Assembly: GCF_002776525.5 (NCBI RefSeq)
Contig: NC_045446.1
Span: forward strand, 67,084,627-67,148,626
Reading direction: 5' to 3'
DNA from: Piliocolobus tephrosceles
Lineage: Eukaryota > Chordata > Mammalia > Primates > Cercopithecidae
DNA length: 64,000 nucleotides
The translations under genes and the position numbers were made by a program. The notes under the pieces were generated by a model. It was not told where the DNA came from. It ran no database searches and saw only the letters and a program-made list of their open reading frames with translations. Of the stretch, positions 12,221-24,482 are shown piece after piece; the first letter of the stretch is position 1, and each line of letters opens with the position of its first letter.

Positions 12221-14299
12221 AGGTTACAATAATAAGGTTACATACTAGTTAAAAGATAAATTAGAGAATGATCAGTTCCCTTGAAGGTAGATGGGAAACA
12301 ATTTAAAAAGCTCTTTTTAAATAGCCTAAATGGCTTCTTATCAGTATAAAGATAAAGTTCAAACTTCTTAGGACAACTTTCCAAGGTTCATGCTTTCAAT
12401 TACTGCACTCTACTGCCCCCTAATATGATAGTGCATTTTGTTTCTATTGTGAATGCTATCTTCACTTGGAAAGCTACAGCCATGCATGCCCTGGAAATCA
12501 GAGTTGGCATTGTTTTGACAGTAGTAATAACACTAAAACCTCTGAATATGTAGATTTTATGTCATATACCAGGTTGCTGATGCCTTGACACTTTATAGAA
12601 ACATGACCTTCTCCTTGTATCATGTATTCTAGGTCCCTTCTTATGCATTATGGTAAACCATGATGTGATTTAAAAGGAACTTGTAACTCTTGGGCTTTTA
12701 CATTTCTGTCATGGCAAATAAGCTAACTTGCTTCCGAAATCTAATTATGTCATCTTTGTACATGACTTTTTCATAGCTTGAGTTAGACTAGAAAATAAAA
12801 TTCATCGATACCTATTGTATGCCAGACACATGGTAGATAATCCTCATAGCAACCTTTCATGACAAGTATCCTTATTTCATAGCTAAGGCAACTGAGTCTC
12901 AGAGATTTAAACAGCTTTCTAAAGTTGGTAAGTAATAAGTGATAAATCTGGGATTCTAGTCTAGGTCTGATCCCAAAATCCTTGTACACTATTTCTAGTG
13001 TGATCAGATGAGTCAAAATAAATGTATATCAGAGCATATTTGTGTTTTATTGTAACCTTGAAAAATTTTGGCTGATAGTTTGCCAAGATATCTGAATCCA
13101 GAGGTTCCAACTAAGTGAAATTCTGTTATATACTTGAGAAACTCTTAAAACTATAGTAAAATGTTGTGAATATGAACATCTGATTAGAAGATGCAGATGG
13201 TACCCTGACCTCCTTGTTCCAATTTCAGTTCTATTTTGATTGTATCTGTCTTCACTTTGGACATGACCATATGGGGAAACTTATCCCTATTACTTATTTT
13301 GTGGAATGTGCTGGATAATTTCTACAGATACGAATTTTATATTAACTTTGATGTCACAAGCAAGTCAAATGCAGCTCTTCATCATGATGAAATGTTGGCT
13401 AAAAGAGTCACCTTGATATTAACAAAATATTTTATTCTTCATGTGACTAAATCAGTGTGCATGCAAGAAGAAAGAAAAATGCTTAGATTCCTTTTTAAAA
13501 TTTATCTCCAGAATTTCTAATTTTTATAAATTAAGGACCAATAAATGCAATTTTGTTTTCATACATTTGACATTTGTTCCTTTGACTTAAATAACTTCTC
13601 CACTCTTTATTTTCCTATTTGTGGTGATTTGAATAATTTTTCAGAAAATATGTACTTCCTGATAAATTGTAGTGTGTCAATAATGAAAACTGTTCTATGG
13701 TGCTAAACTTCACCTGTTCTCCAGCCCTGGCTACCTCTTTCTAGTCAACCATTTTCTGTTTAAGTGAGATAACCTATTTGAAAATCTGTATTCCTTAGCA
13801 CATGGGTTCTAATCTGGACTTTGTCTGCCTTGCTAGGTTCATCTTCCGTAACTCTCCCATGTATACCCAACAGTTTAGCTATATCAAACTACTTGCTGTT
13901 TTCAGTACCATATGTATTTTCACATCTCTGCCTTTAACCTTCTTTGTCTGGTGAACTCCGCATAGCTATCACTTAGGACTCTGCTTTCTCTAGAAAGCCA
14001 CCTTTTAAATCTTCCTTAGTCTCCTGCTAGGATCAGATAACTTTTCTGCTCTCCCACAGAATACAGTGCATATCTTTATTATAGCATTTAGTGCACCATA
14101 TTGTAATTATCTGTGTACTTCCTAACTTTCTCCTAATATACCTTAGAAGTCAAGAGGGAATGTGGTAGAATATGAGGTTGGAGAGATTTGGGCAGGAGCC
14201 AGATCACACAGGGCCTTACCATAAGCCAGAGTAGAGTCTAAAGTTTATTCTAAGAGCAATGGAAAGCCAATGAAGGGTTTTAAACAGAAGAGTGACATG

Positions 14300-14333
<34 letters not shown>

Positions 14334-14373
14334 TATGTGTGTATGTATATCTGTATATAAATATAGATATAGA
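12221..14373. other. Intron with MIR/L2 relics
   Basis: A MIR-like core on the minus strand lies at about 12790-13000 (phrases like AAGGCAACTGAGTCTCAGAG). L2-like text lies at about 13900-14300. (AT)n is at 14303-14330. The rest shows nothing I can name. Confidence 0.5.
14303..14330. repeat. (AT)n microsatellite
   Basis: Fourteen AT units just before an Alu. Confidence 0.95.
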
Positions 14374-14663
14374 TTTGAGGCAGGACATCACTCTGTCACC
14401 CTGGCTGGAGAGCAGTGGCACAATCATGACTCACTGCAGTCTCAATCGCCTAGGTTCAAGTGATCCTGCCACCTCAGCCTCCCTTGTAGCCGGGACCATA
14501 GGCGTGCACCACCATACCAACTAATTTTTTACATTTTTTGTAGAGACATTGTGTCACTATGTTTCCCAGGCTGAGCTGGTCTGGAAGTCCTGGGCTCAAG
14601 CAATCCTCCTGCCTTGGCCTCCCAAAGTTGTAGGATTACAGGCATGAGCCACTGTGCCAGGCC
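14374..14663 (-). mobile_element. AluJ-type SINE
   Basis: Reverse-strand diverged Alu, ending CACTGTGCCAGGCC. Confidence 0.85.
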
Positions 14664-15954
14664 CAGAATTTACAAAGGAAGAAAAAATTCCAAAGCCAAT
14701 TTGGAGATTTTCTCTTGATAGCCTTGTTATAACCACAGAAAGTATGTTTTGTTGAGAGAAAGATAATATGGACGATCTTTTCTGTCTTTTCCTGAATTTA
14801 CTAAGATCTAAAAATTATACTTGCCCTCATTTTTCTTTCCATCGAATGAAAATATGTTTGATTCTAAATATGTGCCTTACATTTGCACTTCTGCCTTTTG
14901 AATTATTTTATAACTTGGTTCCTCTAATTTTGTCTTGATTCATATCCTTACCATGAAATGATCCTCTCCTAAGTTTTGGATCAGCCCTGACTTTTTAAAA
15001 TTTATATACTAAAATCAGAGGTTCTAAAGTACCTGTATCTTATCAAAAACAATTTATGTACAGTCTTAAGTTATAACTTATTTTTTATCACAAGATTCAT
15101 AAATAAAAATCTTAATGGAAATATGCAGCAATTGCTAACTTTGGTGGAATATTTTTATTGCTCCTTTACTTTTGTGTCTTGCTGATTTTTATAGCTAGAA
15201 GTGTTTTTTTACTCTCCCCTCCACCATTAAAACATATCATAGTATTCCCTTAAAGTGGATATAATCACAATGATGAAACATTTTAAGAGGCTCACAATAG
15301 CCGTTTTGATCCTCTTGGTCTTCTTTTCTTTCCAGTGTTTTAATGTGTCTGGAGAACATTTCAGTTCATCATTGACTAGAGAGAAAGTGACCAAAATTGC
15401 TTTCTGAATTCTCCCTTGATTTCTTGTTAAATGTGGAGACGTGACTGGGTTTCCCCCATCTGGTTCACTTCAGAGAGCTAATTTCAGGTACCTTCTTTTA
15501 TTTCTCCCCCTTCCTTCTCTCCTCCTGCCCTATTTCTTGTGAGATAGTGGATTATCAAAGGAGAGGAAAAAAAAAAAATCAGCCATTCAGCGAATACCTA
15601 ATAAGTGTTCTCTATATGCCTGGCACTGGGCTAGTTTCTAGTGATAGTTAACTGTGGAGACCTAGACTGTGCCTTTTATGAACCTTAGAATCCAACAGTG
15701 ATCTTTGGGTCTTCATGGGCAACAGTCATTGACAGCCCTTTAAAATACATGTACCAGGGCACCCACTGAATGAGAAGCTTCTGGACTGGACTGGCATTTT
15801 AAAAGCTGTATGGGCAAAACAGTATGATCCAAAAGCTGATAATTACTGGCCTTGTCAAACATTATTTCTTGGATGCTTTGTATAGTAGACTTAACTGGAG
15901 AGGAAGCAGAGGAAGATTTGACTTAGGAGATGACACTTAAAATGAATCTAGGAT
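14664..15954. other. Unassigned intron sequence
   Basis: AT-rich, no exon. A degenerate A-run lies at 15568-15579. No repeat family was recognised with confidence. Confidence 0.55.
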
Positions 15955-16510
15955 ACACACTGAAGTATTAAGGGGTAAAAGGACATGATATATCAATTTA
16001 CTCATAAATGTTCAGAAAAATATTATATATATATACACATGCACACATCTATATGAAAATTAGCCAGATGATAAAAATTGGTGAATCTGAACCAATATGT
16101 AGAACATATACAAGAATTCACTATACTATTCTTTTTTTTTTTTTTTTTTGAGACAGAATCTGGCTCTGTCGCCTAGGCTGGAGTGCAGTGGCACAGTCTC
16201 GGCTCACTGCAACCTCTGCCTCCCAAGTTCAAGGGATTCTCCTGCCTCAGCCTCCTGAGTAGCTGGTACTACAGGCGCCTGCCCCCACGCCCAGATGCCT
16301 GGCTAATTTTTGTATTTTTAATAGAGATGGGGTTTCACTAAGTTGGCCAGGCTGGTCTTGAACTCCTGACCTCGTGATCTGCCCGCCTTGGCCTCTCAAA
16401 GTACTGGGATTACAGGTGTGAGCCACCGTGCCCGGCCGCTATACTGTTCTTTCAACATTTCTGTAAGTTTGAAATTACTTCAAAAGAAAAAGTTGAAAGA
16501 AACAAAAAGC
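15955..16510 (+). repeat. Old LINE 3' end, plus strand, split by an Alu
   Basis: Text from AAGTATTAAGGGGTAAAAGG to CTGTAAGTTTGAAATTACTT matches the tail of the same old family as 2225-4125. ACTATACTATTC/GCTATACTGTTC flanks the Alu at 16131-16437, consistent with its target duplication. Confidence 0.5.
16131..16437 (-). mobile_element. AluS-type SINE
   Basis: T-run then the reverse complement of Alu, ending GTGCCCGGCC. CTATACT(A/G)TTC repeats on either side. Confidence 0.92.
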
Positions 16511-16541
16511 AAACAATAAAATGGCTGTAGAAGTTGCCTAA

Positions 16542-16848
16542 GATTTCTTTTTTTTTTTTTTTTTTAACACAGAGTCTCATTCTGTCACCCAGGCTGGAGT
16601 ACAGTGGTGCAATCTATCTCAACTCATTGCAACCTCCGCCTCCCAGGTTAAGTGATTCTCCTGCCTCAGCCTCCCAAGTAGCTGCAATTACAGGTGCCTG
16701 TCACCACGCCTGGCTAATTTTTGTATTTTTAGTAGTAACAGGGTCACTATGTTCGCTAGGCTGGTCTCAAACTCCTGACCTCAAGTGATCTGCCCGCCTT
16801 GGCCTCCCAAAGTACTGGGATTACAGGTATGAGCCACCGCACCCAGCC
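16542..16848 (-). mobile_element. AluS-type SINE
   Basis: T-run, reverse-strand Alu ending CGCACCCAGCC. GAAGTTGC(C/A)TAA occurs on both sides as the target duplication. Confidence 0.92.
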
Positions 16849-17186
16849 ACGAAGTTGCATAATATTTCAATAAACAGAGAGAGAGGCTGGGGACAAGTGG
16901 GACTGAACAATGGAAAGAGTAAGTATTCCAGGCAGAAGTGACAGAATGAGCACAGGATGAGCAAAGGCAAAGCAGACTAGAGTTAATGGTGTGAGATCAG
17001 AGACCAAAGGCAATCAGCCGTGACTGAACTACAAGCTACAGTGGAAGAAATCAGCAGAGCCAGATTATGAAGCTCCATGTATGCCTTGTAAGGAGTTTAT
17101 TCATTATTTAAGCTAGCAGTTAAAATAGGATGCACACACTACAGGGAGTGAGAAAAATCTTTTGGGATGCAGGAAGAAAACTCTTT
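16849..17186. other. L2-like relic
   Basis: Phrases such as AGGCAGAAGTGACAGAATGAG resemble an old L2 3' region. No coding potential. Confidence 0.4.
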
Positions 17187-17200
17187 AACTTCTATTTGTG

Positions 17201-17506
17201 GCTGGGTGTGGTGACTCACACCTGTAATCCCAGCACTTTGGGAGGCTGAGATGGGTGAATTACTTGAGGTCAGGAGTTCGAGACCAGCCTGGCCAACATG
17301 GCAAAACCCTGTCTCTACTAAAAATACAAAAGAATTAGCTGGGCGTGGTAGTGGGTACCTGTAATCCCAGCTACTCAGGAGGCTGAAGCAGGAGAATTGC
17401 TTGAACCTGGGAGGTGGAGGTTGCAGTGAGCCAAGATTGCACCATTGCATTCCAGCCTGGGTGACAGAGTGAGACTCTGTCTCAAAAAACAACAAAACAA
17501 GACAAA
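17201..17506 (+). mobile_element. AluS with clear target duplication
   Basis: Plus-strand Alu. AACTTCTATTTGTG at 17187-17200 is repeated exactly at 17507-17520. Confidence 0.95.
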
Positions 17507-17847
17507 AACTTCTATTTGTGTATAGTTACTTATTTACCTCATTTTTAAAAAATTTATATTTTATGTGTTTTAAAATATGTATAGTATCTTAGCACCACAG
17601 TGTGTATACAGTGTAGAAATATACATACATGGGGTTGCTTTAAAATATTTTTGATATCAAAATTGGAAAACTAGTCTTTAGACATTTTCCTACCTTGTAA
17701 CCTGAGTGATATTTTTAAAATGCAAAAGTGATTATGTCAATTCGTATGTGCATGTGTATGTGTCATTTTTTAACAACTGTACTTTCTCCTTAGGATAAAG
17801 TCCAAATCTGAATCAGAATCAGATCTTAACATGGCTTTAAAAGTTCT

Positions 17848-18134
17848 TTTTTTTTGAGATGGTGTTTCTCAACAGCCAGGCTGGAGTGCAAATGGCGCGA
17901 TCTTGGCTCACTGTAACCTCTGCCACCCAGGTTCAAGCGATTCTCCTGCCTCAGCCTCTCGAGTAGCTGGGATTACAGGCTTGCACCACCACGCCTGGCT
18001 AATTTTGTATTTTTAGTAGAGACAGGGTTTCACCATGTTGGTCAGGCTGGTCTCAAACTCCCGACCTCGGGTGATCTGCCCGCCTTAGCCTCCCAAAGTG
18101 CTGGGATTACAGGTGTGCGCTACCACGCCCAGCC
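17848..18134 (-). mobile_element. AluS-type SINE
   Basis: Reverse-strand Alu, with TAAAAGTTCTT on both sides as the target duplication. Confidence 0.92.
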
Positions 18135-18485
18135 TAAAAGTTCTTCTTAATCTAGTTTCTATAAACCATGCATGCCACTTTCATCATTGGATCCCTATAC
18201 CCAAGTTGTTCATGGTTTAAGCCAAGCTCTTTTAGTTCTTCGAATGCACTAACTTCGCCTTTATTCTAAATGATTCTTCTACATAGAATGATCACATTTT
18301 TTAAAAAATTATTTCATCTGGTTAATTTTAACTTATTCTTCAAATTCTAGCTTAAGTGTTACTTCCTCAGGCAGCCCTCTTTTGACCCCCTAGACAAGGT
18401 AATAACATTATCTTTGCATAGATTCCCATAGCTCTATACCTCCCCTTTTTGATGTTTTTTTGTTTGGTTGGTTGGTTTTTGTTTG

Positions 18486-18780
18486 TTTGTTTGTTTTTTG
18501 ACAAGATTTCACTCTGTCACCCAGGCTGGAGTGCAGTGGCACAATCATGGCTCAGTGCAGCCTTGACCTCCCAGATAAGTGATCCTCCCACCTTTCAGTC
18601 TCCCAAGTAGCTGTGACTACAGGACTATGCCATCATGCCCAGTTAACCTTCTGTATGCTTTGTAGAGACAAAGTTTCTCTGTGTTGCGCAGGCTGGTCTC
18701 GAACTCCTGAGCTCAAGGGATCTACCCACCTTGGCCTCCCAAAGTCCTGGGATTATAGGTGTGACTCACCATACCTGGCC
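18486..18780 (-). mobile_element. AluJ-type SINE
   Basis: Begins with (GTTT)n, ends CATACCTGGCC; diverged. CACTTTTTGTA-like and CCTTTTTGATG-like text flank it. L2-like text precedes it at about 18300-18450. Confidence 0.85.
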
Positions 18781-18929
18781 CACTTTTTGTATTTTTAATG
18801 GTTTATTTAAAGTTCTGAGATAGGAACCATATTTCTCTTGTACACTCACTTATCCCAATGGAAATGCTTGGAGCATTAAGTACACAGTAGGTATTTATTG
18901 AAAACAAATGGGGTCCTGGTTAAGTAAAT

Positions 18930-20072
18930 ACTTATCAAAATCATAATGAAATACCACTTCACATCCACTAGGATGGCTGTAATCACAGAGACAGCCAGTG
19001 ATAAATATTGGCAAGATGTGGAAAAATGAGTATATTGCTGATAGGAATATAAGATGGTACAGACACTCTGAAAAACACTTCCTCAAAATACTAAACCATG
19101 TGACCCAGAAATTTCACTCCAAAGTGTATATGAATGAATGAAATTAAAGAAATGTCCACATAAAAACTTGTATATGAGTGTTCACAGCAGCACTATTCAT
19201 AATAGCGTAAATGTAGAAACAACCTAAATGTATTTTTTAGCTCGGGCTGCCATAACAAAATACCATAGACTGGGTGGCTTAAACAACACGCATTTATTTC
19301 TCACAGTTCTGGAGGCTTGGAAGTCCAAGATCAAGGTGGCATTTAATTTGGTTCCTGGTGAGGAACCAAAACCAAAAAACATCTCCTTCCTGGCTTGCAG
19401 ACTGTCACTTTCTTGCTGTGTCTCACATGGCCTTCCCTCTGTTTATGCTGTGGAAAGGGAAGAAGCAAGCTTCAGTGTCTTCCTCTTATAAGGGCACTAA
19501 TCCCATCCTGGGGACACCCCCACATGACCTCATCTAAACCTAATTAACTCCCAAAGGTCTCACCTCCAGATACCATCACATTAGGAGTTAGAGCTTCAAC
19601 ATATGAACTGGGGAGTTGGGGAGGCAGGCATACAAACATTCAATACATAGCAATGTCCATCACCTGATGAATGGATAAGTAAAATATGGTATGTTCATAT
19701 AATGGAATATTATTATTCATCCATAAAAAGGATGAATCACTGATGCATGTGATGACATAAATGAACCTTGGAAACATTATGCTTAAGGGAGAGAAGCCAG
19801 ACGTAAAAGACTACATGATGTATGATTCCACTTAGATGTAATGTCCCCAGTAGGCAAATCTGTAGAGACAAAGTAGATTGATTGCCCAGGGCTGGAGGGG
19901 TTGAGAGAAAATGGAAAATGATTGCTAATGGGTATAGGCTTTCTTTTAGGGGTGATGAAAATGTTCTGAAATTAGCTTGAGGTGATGTTTGCACAAGTCT
20001 GAATATACTGAAAACAATTCAATTCTATACTTTGAATTAATTCTATGTGAATTGTATCTCAAGAAACCTGAT
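18930..20072 (+). repeat. Old L1 3' half, plus strand, split by a MaLR LTR
   Basis: Reads through the old L1 3' region: AAATACCACTTCACATCCAC, then the block before AACAACCTAAATG. After the LTR it resumes at GTCCATCACCTGATGAATGG and ends near TGAATTGTATCTCAAGAAA. No intact ORF. Confidence 0.75.
19232..19651 (-). mobile_element. MLT1-type MaLR LTR inside L1
   Basis: Reverse complement of a MaLR LTR: GCTGCCATAACAAAATACCA near the left end and CATTAGGAGTTAGAGCTTCA near the right. It splits the L1 exactly in the phrase AACCTAAATGTCCATC. AATGT occurs on both edges, but because an LTR normally starts TG the exact duplication is ambiguous. Confidence 0.75.
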
Positions 20073-21300
20073 CAACTTCAGCAAAACTTGGTGGTTTGCT
20101 TTAAAGGAGCAAAGTAAAAATGCTGTTCTGTTACATGTTTTTGGACTCTAAATGTCTGGAAATGTCAGTTGCAGAAGAGTACTTTTTTTAAAAGAATGGA
20201 AAATAACAAAGAAAAAGAGGAATAAACCTAGTGCTACCCTCTCCTGAAAGCAATTTGAAACCTCTGAGTAGCCACCAGAATAGATTTTCTATCAGAATAC
20301 TTTTTTATGTGTTACCCAGATTGTTGAAAGGAAATAAATTGTAGAGATCTCTAAAAAGTCAGATGTTTAATGGCTCTGTGAGCAAAAGCAAGGGGAAAAA
20401 AATCAGACCTTTAATGCTATATAATTTAACAGTATCAAGAGAACACTTTGAAAACATTTTGATAAAAACAGTCCTTGAGTAAGGCATGATAAAGTGGCCA
20501 TTCTACCAAGATGAATAATCATCCCATCTCACTTTTTTTTTTACTTCATAATATATTGTTATTGTGTGACTTTAAATAACTTAAAGGTTTTTATTTTTTT
20601 CCCTTTACATTGAATAATTTACCCACCTTTGTACCTTCTAATTACTTTTTTGGGAAAAAAGACACGAACCACCCCACTTCCTTATTTCTCTAATGAGATG
20701 AGCGCAATAACTGTCTTATTTCCCTCATTTCATTTTGAGGAATAAAAATTACAATCTATATAGTGACTTTTTTAAAGGCAAGAATAACATATAGTTTGAA
20801 ATTTTTCTCAGGTGGTGTCATACAAGTTATTTAATGACACCCCTACTTACTACATTTGCTGGGCTAAGTCCTATGTGTCCTTAAGTTTAATCTGTACCAT
20901 CATTCTTGCGTTCTTGGATTTCCTTCACAAGCGTTCCTTCTCTGTGCTTCCATGGTACTCAACGCATATCTCCATGTACAGGCACTGTCTGTTTATCTGC
21001 CTGTCTCTTCCATTAGACTATATGTTTCATTAAGGCCAATGACTGGATCTTATCTTTGTACCTCAGCATCTATAACTGAATTTGGCAAATAGGATGCACT
21101 CAGTAAATTCTGAACTAAACTGAATCAGAGAAAAATGCTTTATTAGATGTCATAGGGGCTGATACTTGGTCAGTTAATTTTTTTAAGTTGAAGCATAGAA
21201 TTTTTTAAATTTTGGATATTAAACCTTCGATATATTGAAGCACAGAATTATTGAATACATATATACATGAAGTTTAATTTTTAATTTTTATTTATTTATT
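20073..21300. other. Unassigned intron with L2-like text
   Basis: About 20870-21120 has L2-like phrases (AGACTATATGTTTCATTAAG, GCAAATAGGATGCACTCAGT). The remainder shows no exon or named repeat. Confidence 0.45.
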
Positions 21301-21583
21301 TTTTTATTTTTGAGATGGAGTCTCACTCTGTCACCCAGGCTGGAGTGCAGTGGCACAATCTCAGCTCACTGCAACCTCCATTTCCCAGGTTTAAGCGATC
21401 CTCCTGCCTCAGCCTCCCAAGTAGCTGGGACTACAGGTGTGTATCACCATGTCTGGCTAATTTTTGTATTTTTAGTAGAGATGGGGTTTCACCAGGCTAA
21501 TCTTGAACTCCTGACCTCAGGTGATCTGTCTGCCTCGGCCTCCAAAGTGCTGGGATTACAGGTGTGAACCACTGCGCTGGGCC
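21301..21583 (-). mobile_element. AluS-type SINE with small internal deletion
   Basis: Reverse-strand Alu. The usual CATGTTGGC block after TTTCAC is missing, leaving TTTCACCAGGCTAATC. Confidence 0.9.
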
Positions 21584-21791
21584 TGAGGTTTTATTTTTGT
21601 TGTATGTAATCTTTGACAATTATTGACCATTGAATAAGAGACCCTAATTTTAGTTCTACTTACTCTTTTTTGCTTTAAAAACCAAACATTTTATAAAACC
21701 CTAAAATGAAAATAGTTTATTTAAAATGGAGGCACTTGGGAAGAACTTAGGACATGAACACAGAATCTTTTTAGTTTTTAATTTTATTATT

Positions 21792-21926
21792 ATTATTTTA
21801 TGTATTAATAGAGATAAGGTCTCACTGTGTTGCCCAGGCTGGTCTTGAACTCCTGACTTCAGGTGATCCTCTGGCCTTAGCCTCCCAAAGTGCTGGGATT
21901 ACAAGCCTGAGCCACTGTGCCCTGCC
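21792..21926 (-). mobile_element. Free Alu monomer (FLAM-type)
   Basis: One monomer only, from an A/T-rich tail to CACTGTGCCCTGCC. ACAGAATCTTTTTAG flanks both sides, showing an independent insertion. Confidence 0.8.
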
Positions 21927-22015
21927 TACAGAATCTTTTTAGATTTTTACTATTTTACCCAGTCTGTAACAGATATCCAACCACAACTAATTCAACAATG
22001 ATTTCTATTAGCACT

Positions 22016-22314
22016 TTTTTTTTTTTTTTTTTGAGACAGAGTTTTGCTCTTGTTGCCCAGGCTGGAGTGCAGTGGCACAGTCTCAGCTCACTGCAACCTC
22101 CTTCTTCTGGGTTCAAACGATTCTCTTACCTCAGCCTCCTAAGTAGCTGGTATTACAGGGGCCCGCCACCATGCCCAGCTAATTTTTATATTTTTAGTAG
22201 AGACGAGGTTTCGCTGTGTTGGCCAGGCTGGTCTTAAACTCCTGACCTCACGTGGTCCACCCGCCTCAACCTCCCAAAGTGCTAGGATTACAGGCGCGAG
22301 CCACCGTGCCTGGC
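22016..22314 (-). mobile_element. AluS-type SINE
   Basis: T-run at 22016-22032, then reverse-strand Alu ending CCGTGCCTGGCC. Confidence 0.93.
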
Positions 22315-22810
22315 CAGCAACTCATTTTTATTGAGTCTACTTTAAGCACTTTAAATAGTTCTTGGAGAAGCAACAACTCTTTTTGCAGTCATAGTTTTGA
22401 TAACCAAACACAATGGCATCAACAAGTTCAGGAACAAACTGACCAGCTCTTACTAAGCATACACCTTAGCCATTTGGGACAGAAGTGCAAAGGAGTAGCT
22501 AACCAGCTACGTGCATTAAAACTTATCCTGAGCATCAGATAATACATTTTACAGAAACAATGGAATATTGTTAGTCTAGTAAGTCACTTAGTAGGAGGGA
22601 ATTTAAGAGAACTTATATAATACTTCTTTTCTACACCAAAATTTCATCAATGATAGCACTTACTCAAGAGTCAGCTATATCTTGCCGCTAGATTTTATAA
22701 ACTTCATTATCCTTAACTCAATGCTTTGAAATGTCTTATTGTCTTCTCAGGTCACTCTGGCCACGCACAAAGAATTTCATGCTAATTTTTTTTCATTTGT
22801 TTAATTTCAG
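22315..22810. other. Intron end upstream of an ACER3 exon
   Basis: No named repeat. The last 40 bases are T-rich (TTTTTTTCATTTGTTTAATTTCAG overall) and form the acceptor region of the exon at 22811. Confidence 0.6.
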
Positions 22811-22863
22811 TGGTAGGAATGGGATCCTGGTGCTTCCACATGACTCTGAAATATGAAATGCAG
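22811..22863 (+). CDS. ACER3: ACER3 coding exon with Ser77 and His81
   Basis: A 53-nt exon preceded by a pyrimidine-rich tract and TTTCAG, and followed by GTTAGT. Its first two bases complete a Val codon split by the upstream intron. The remaining 17 codons read VGMGSWCFHMTLKYEMQ and end in phase 0. By the human numbering I remember, this covers about residues 72-89. The motif SWCFH holds the conserved Ser77 and His81. In the ceramidase/alkaline-PAQR superfamily, His81 is one of three zinc-binding histidines and Ser77 supports catalysis. The segment belongs to a transmembrane helix. No frameshift or stop was seen, so it looks functional. The only alternative is a near-identical paralogue, which the sequence match makes unlikely. 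Confidence 0.95.
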
Positions 22864-23261
22864 GTTAGTAATGATGAAATTGACAAATGCTTATTTCTCT
22901 TAATTCAGAAGTACTTCAGATTTGAGAAAAGAGCACATAACTATGGCTAAAAGATGGGATTTGTAATCTCTGGAGTTTTTTTACTTCAAGTCTGAGGATC
23001 CAAACTGACTAAGTGAAGTAAAGAAATAAGCAGGTGAGTCCATAAAGAAAACAAGTATAAATAGTATAGGGCTTTTTGACCATCTCTGTGCAGGCATATA
23101 CAATTGAGAGCAGCATTAGAGAACAGTCACATGGGGACATCTTAAAAAGACACAATCAGTTCACCAGAACAATACATTCTTATTCTGAGATACCTGCATT
23201 CTTTCATGTTTCTGTGGCACCCATTTGAATGGTCTGAGTCCCTCTAGGTAGCAAGACTTTA

Positions 23262-23726
23262 GAGCAAGCTTATCCAACCTGTGAGCCACATGTGACCCAG
23301 GATGGCTTTGAATGCAGCCCAATAGAAATTCGTAAACTTTCTAAAAACATTATGAGGTATTTTTGCAATTTATTTTTATTTTTATTTTTCATTTTTTTGA
23401 GTCGAAGTTTTGCTCTTATTGCCCAGGCTGGAGTGCAGTGGTGCGATCTCAGCTCACTGCAACCTCTGCCTCCCAGGTTCAAGCAATTCTCCTGCCTCAG
23501 CTTCCCAAGTAGCTAGGACTACATGCACCCACCACCAAGCCTGGCTAATCTTTTGGATTTTTAGTAGAGATGGGGGTTTCACCATGTTAGCCAGGCTGGT
23601 CTCGAACTCCTGACCTCAGGTGATCCCGCCTGCCTCAGCCTCCCAAAATGTGGGATTACAGACATGAGCCATCACACCCGGCCGTTAGTGTTGATTTTAT
23701 GTGTGACTCAGGGAAGCCAAAACATT
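23262..23726 (+). mobile_element. hAT-type MITE interrupted by an Alu
   Basis: Left end AGCTTATCCAACC and right end TTGGACACCCCTG are inverted ends of a non-autonomous hAT-like element. GGATGGCTTTGAATGCAGCC and TGGACACCCC are its typical inner phrases. The Alu at 23390-23683 sits in its middle. An 8-bp target duplication could not be read with certainty. Confidence 0.65.
23390..23683 (-). mobile_element. AluS-type SINE
   Basis: A-rich tail with (ATTTTT)n, reverse-strand Alu ending ATCACACCCGGCC, nested in the hAT element. Confidence 0.9.
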
Positions 23727-23852
23727 GGACACCCCTGCAGAGCTAGCCAAGGATTTTTAGTTTCCATCCTTACTCAGAGGAGGGCATATATGTCAAGTCC
23801 TTAGTCTTTTGATCTCTTGATTTCCCATCACTAATCCAGAAACTTCTAGAAC

Positions 23853-24478
23853 AGTAAAACAAATAAAATCTGAGCTACATTTGTAATTTAAATTTTTCTA
23901 GTAGCTACATTGAAAAAAACTACACAGAAATGGGTGAAAATAACAATATATTTTATTTGGCCGGGCATGGAGGCTCACACCTGTAATCCCAGCACTTTGA
24001 GAGGCCAAGGTGGGTGGATCACGAGGTCAGGAGATCGAGACCATCCTGGCCAACATGGTGAAACCCCGTCTCTACTAAAAATACAAAAATTAGCTGGGTG
24101 TGGTGGTGTGCGTCTATAATCCCAGCTACCCGGGAAGCTGAGGCAGGAGAATCTCTTGAACCTGGGAGGCAGAGATCGCACTGAGCCAAAATCGTGCCAT
24201 TGCACTCCAGCCTGGTGACAGAGCGAGACTCCGTCTCGAATAATAATAATAATATATTTTATTTAACCCAGTATATCTAAAATATTATATATACATAATC
24301 AATATAAAAAATTATGAATAAAGTATTTCATATTTTTAAATCTGGTTATATTTTATACCTGCAATATATTTTTAGTTAAGATTAGGCTTATTTCAAGTGC
24401 TCAGTAGCCACACTGGAGTGTCAAAACCTGAGTGTGGCTTATAGGATAGCCACATGGGGTGGGGACTATCCATCACAG
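23853..24478. mobile_element. hAT-type DNA-transposon relic interrupted by an Alu
   Basis: GAGCTACATTTGTAATTTAA before the Alu and ATTTCAAGTGCTCAGTAGCC after it are parts of a non-autonomous hAT-like element. TATATTTTATTT appears on both sides of the Alu as its target duplication. Confidence 0.55.
23959..24250 (+). mobile_element. AluY/Sc-type SINE
   Basis: Plus-strand Alu ending CCGTCTCG followed by (AAT)n as tail. Confidence 0.93.
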
Positions 24479-24482
24479 AACA

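Noticed and set aside
13236..13520. 94-codon ORF in plain intron
   Set aside because: AT-rich, no domain, no splice or promoter context; a chance open frame.
17139..17495. 118-codon ORF on the minus strand
   Set aside because: It is translated Alu (typical ETESHSVTQAGMQWCNLGSL wording), as are most other small ORFs in the window.
19227..19656. AATGT on both sides as a firm 5-bp target duplication of the MaLR LTR
   Set aside because: The TGT probably belongs to the LTR start, so the match may be partly by chance; the duplication is left open.
1..22810. Search for the preceding ACER3 exons
   Set aside because: No segment reads as the N-terminal calcium-binding part or the helix before residue 72, so they lie to the left.
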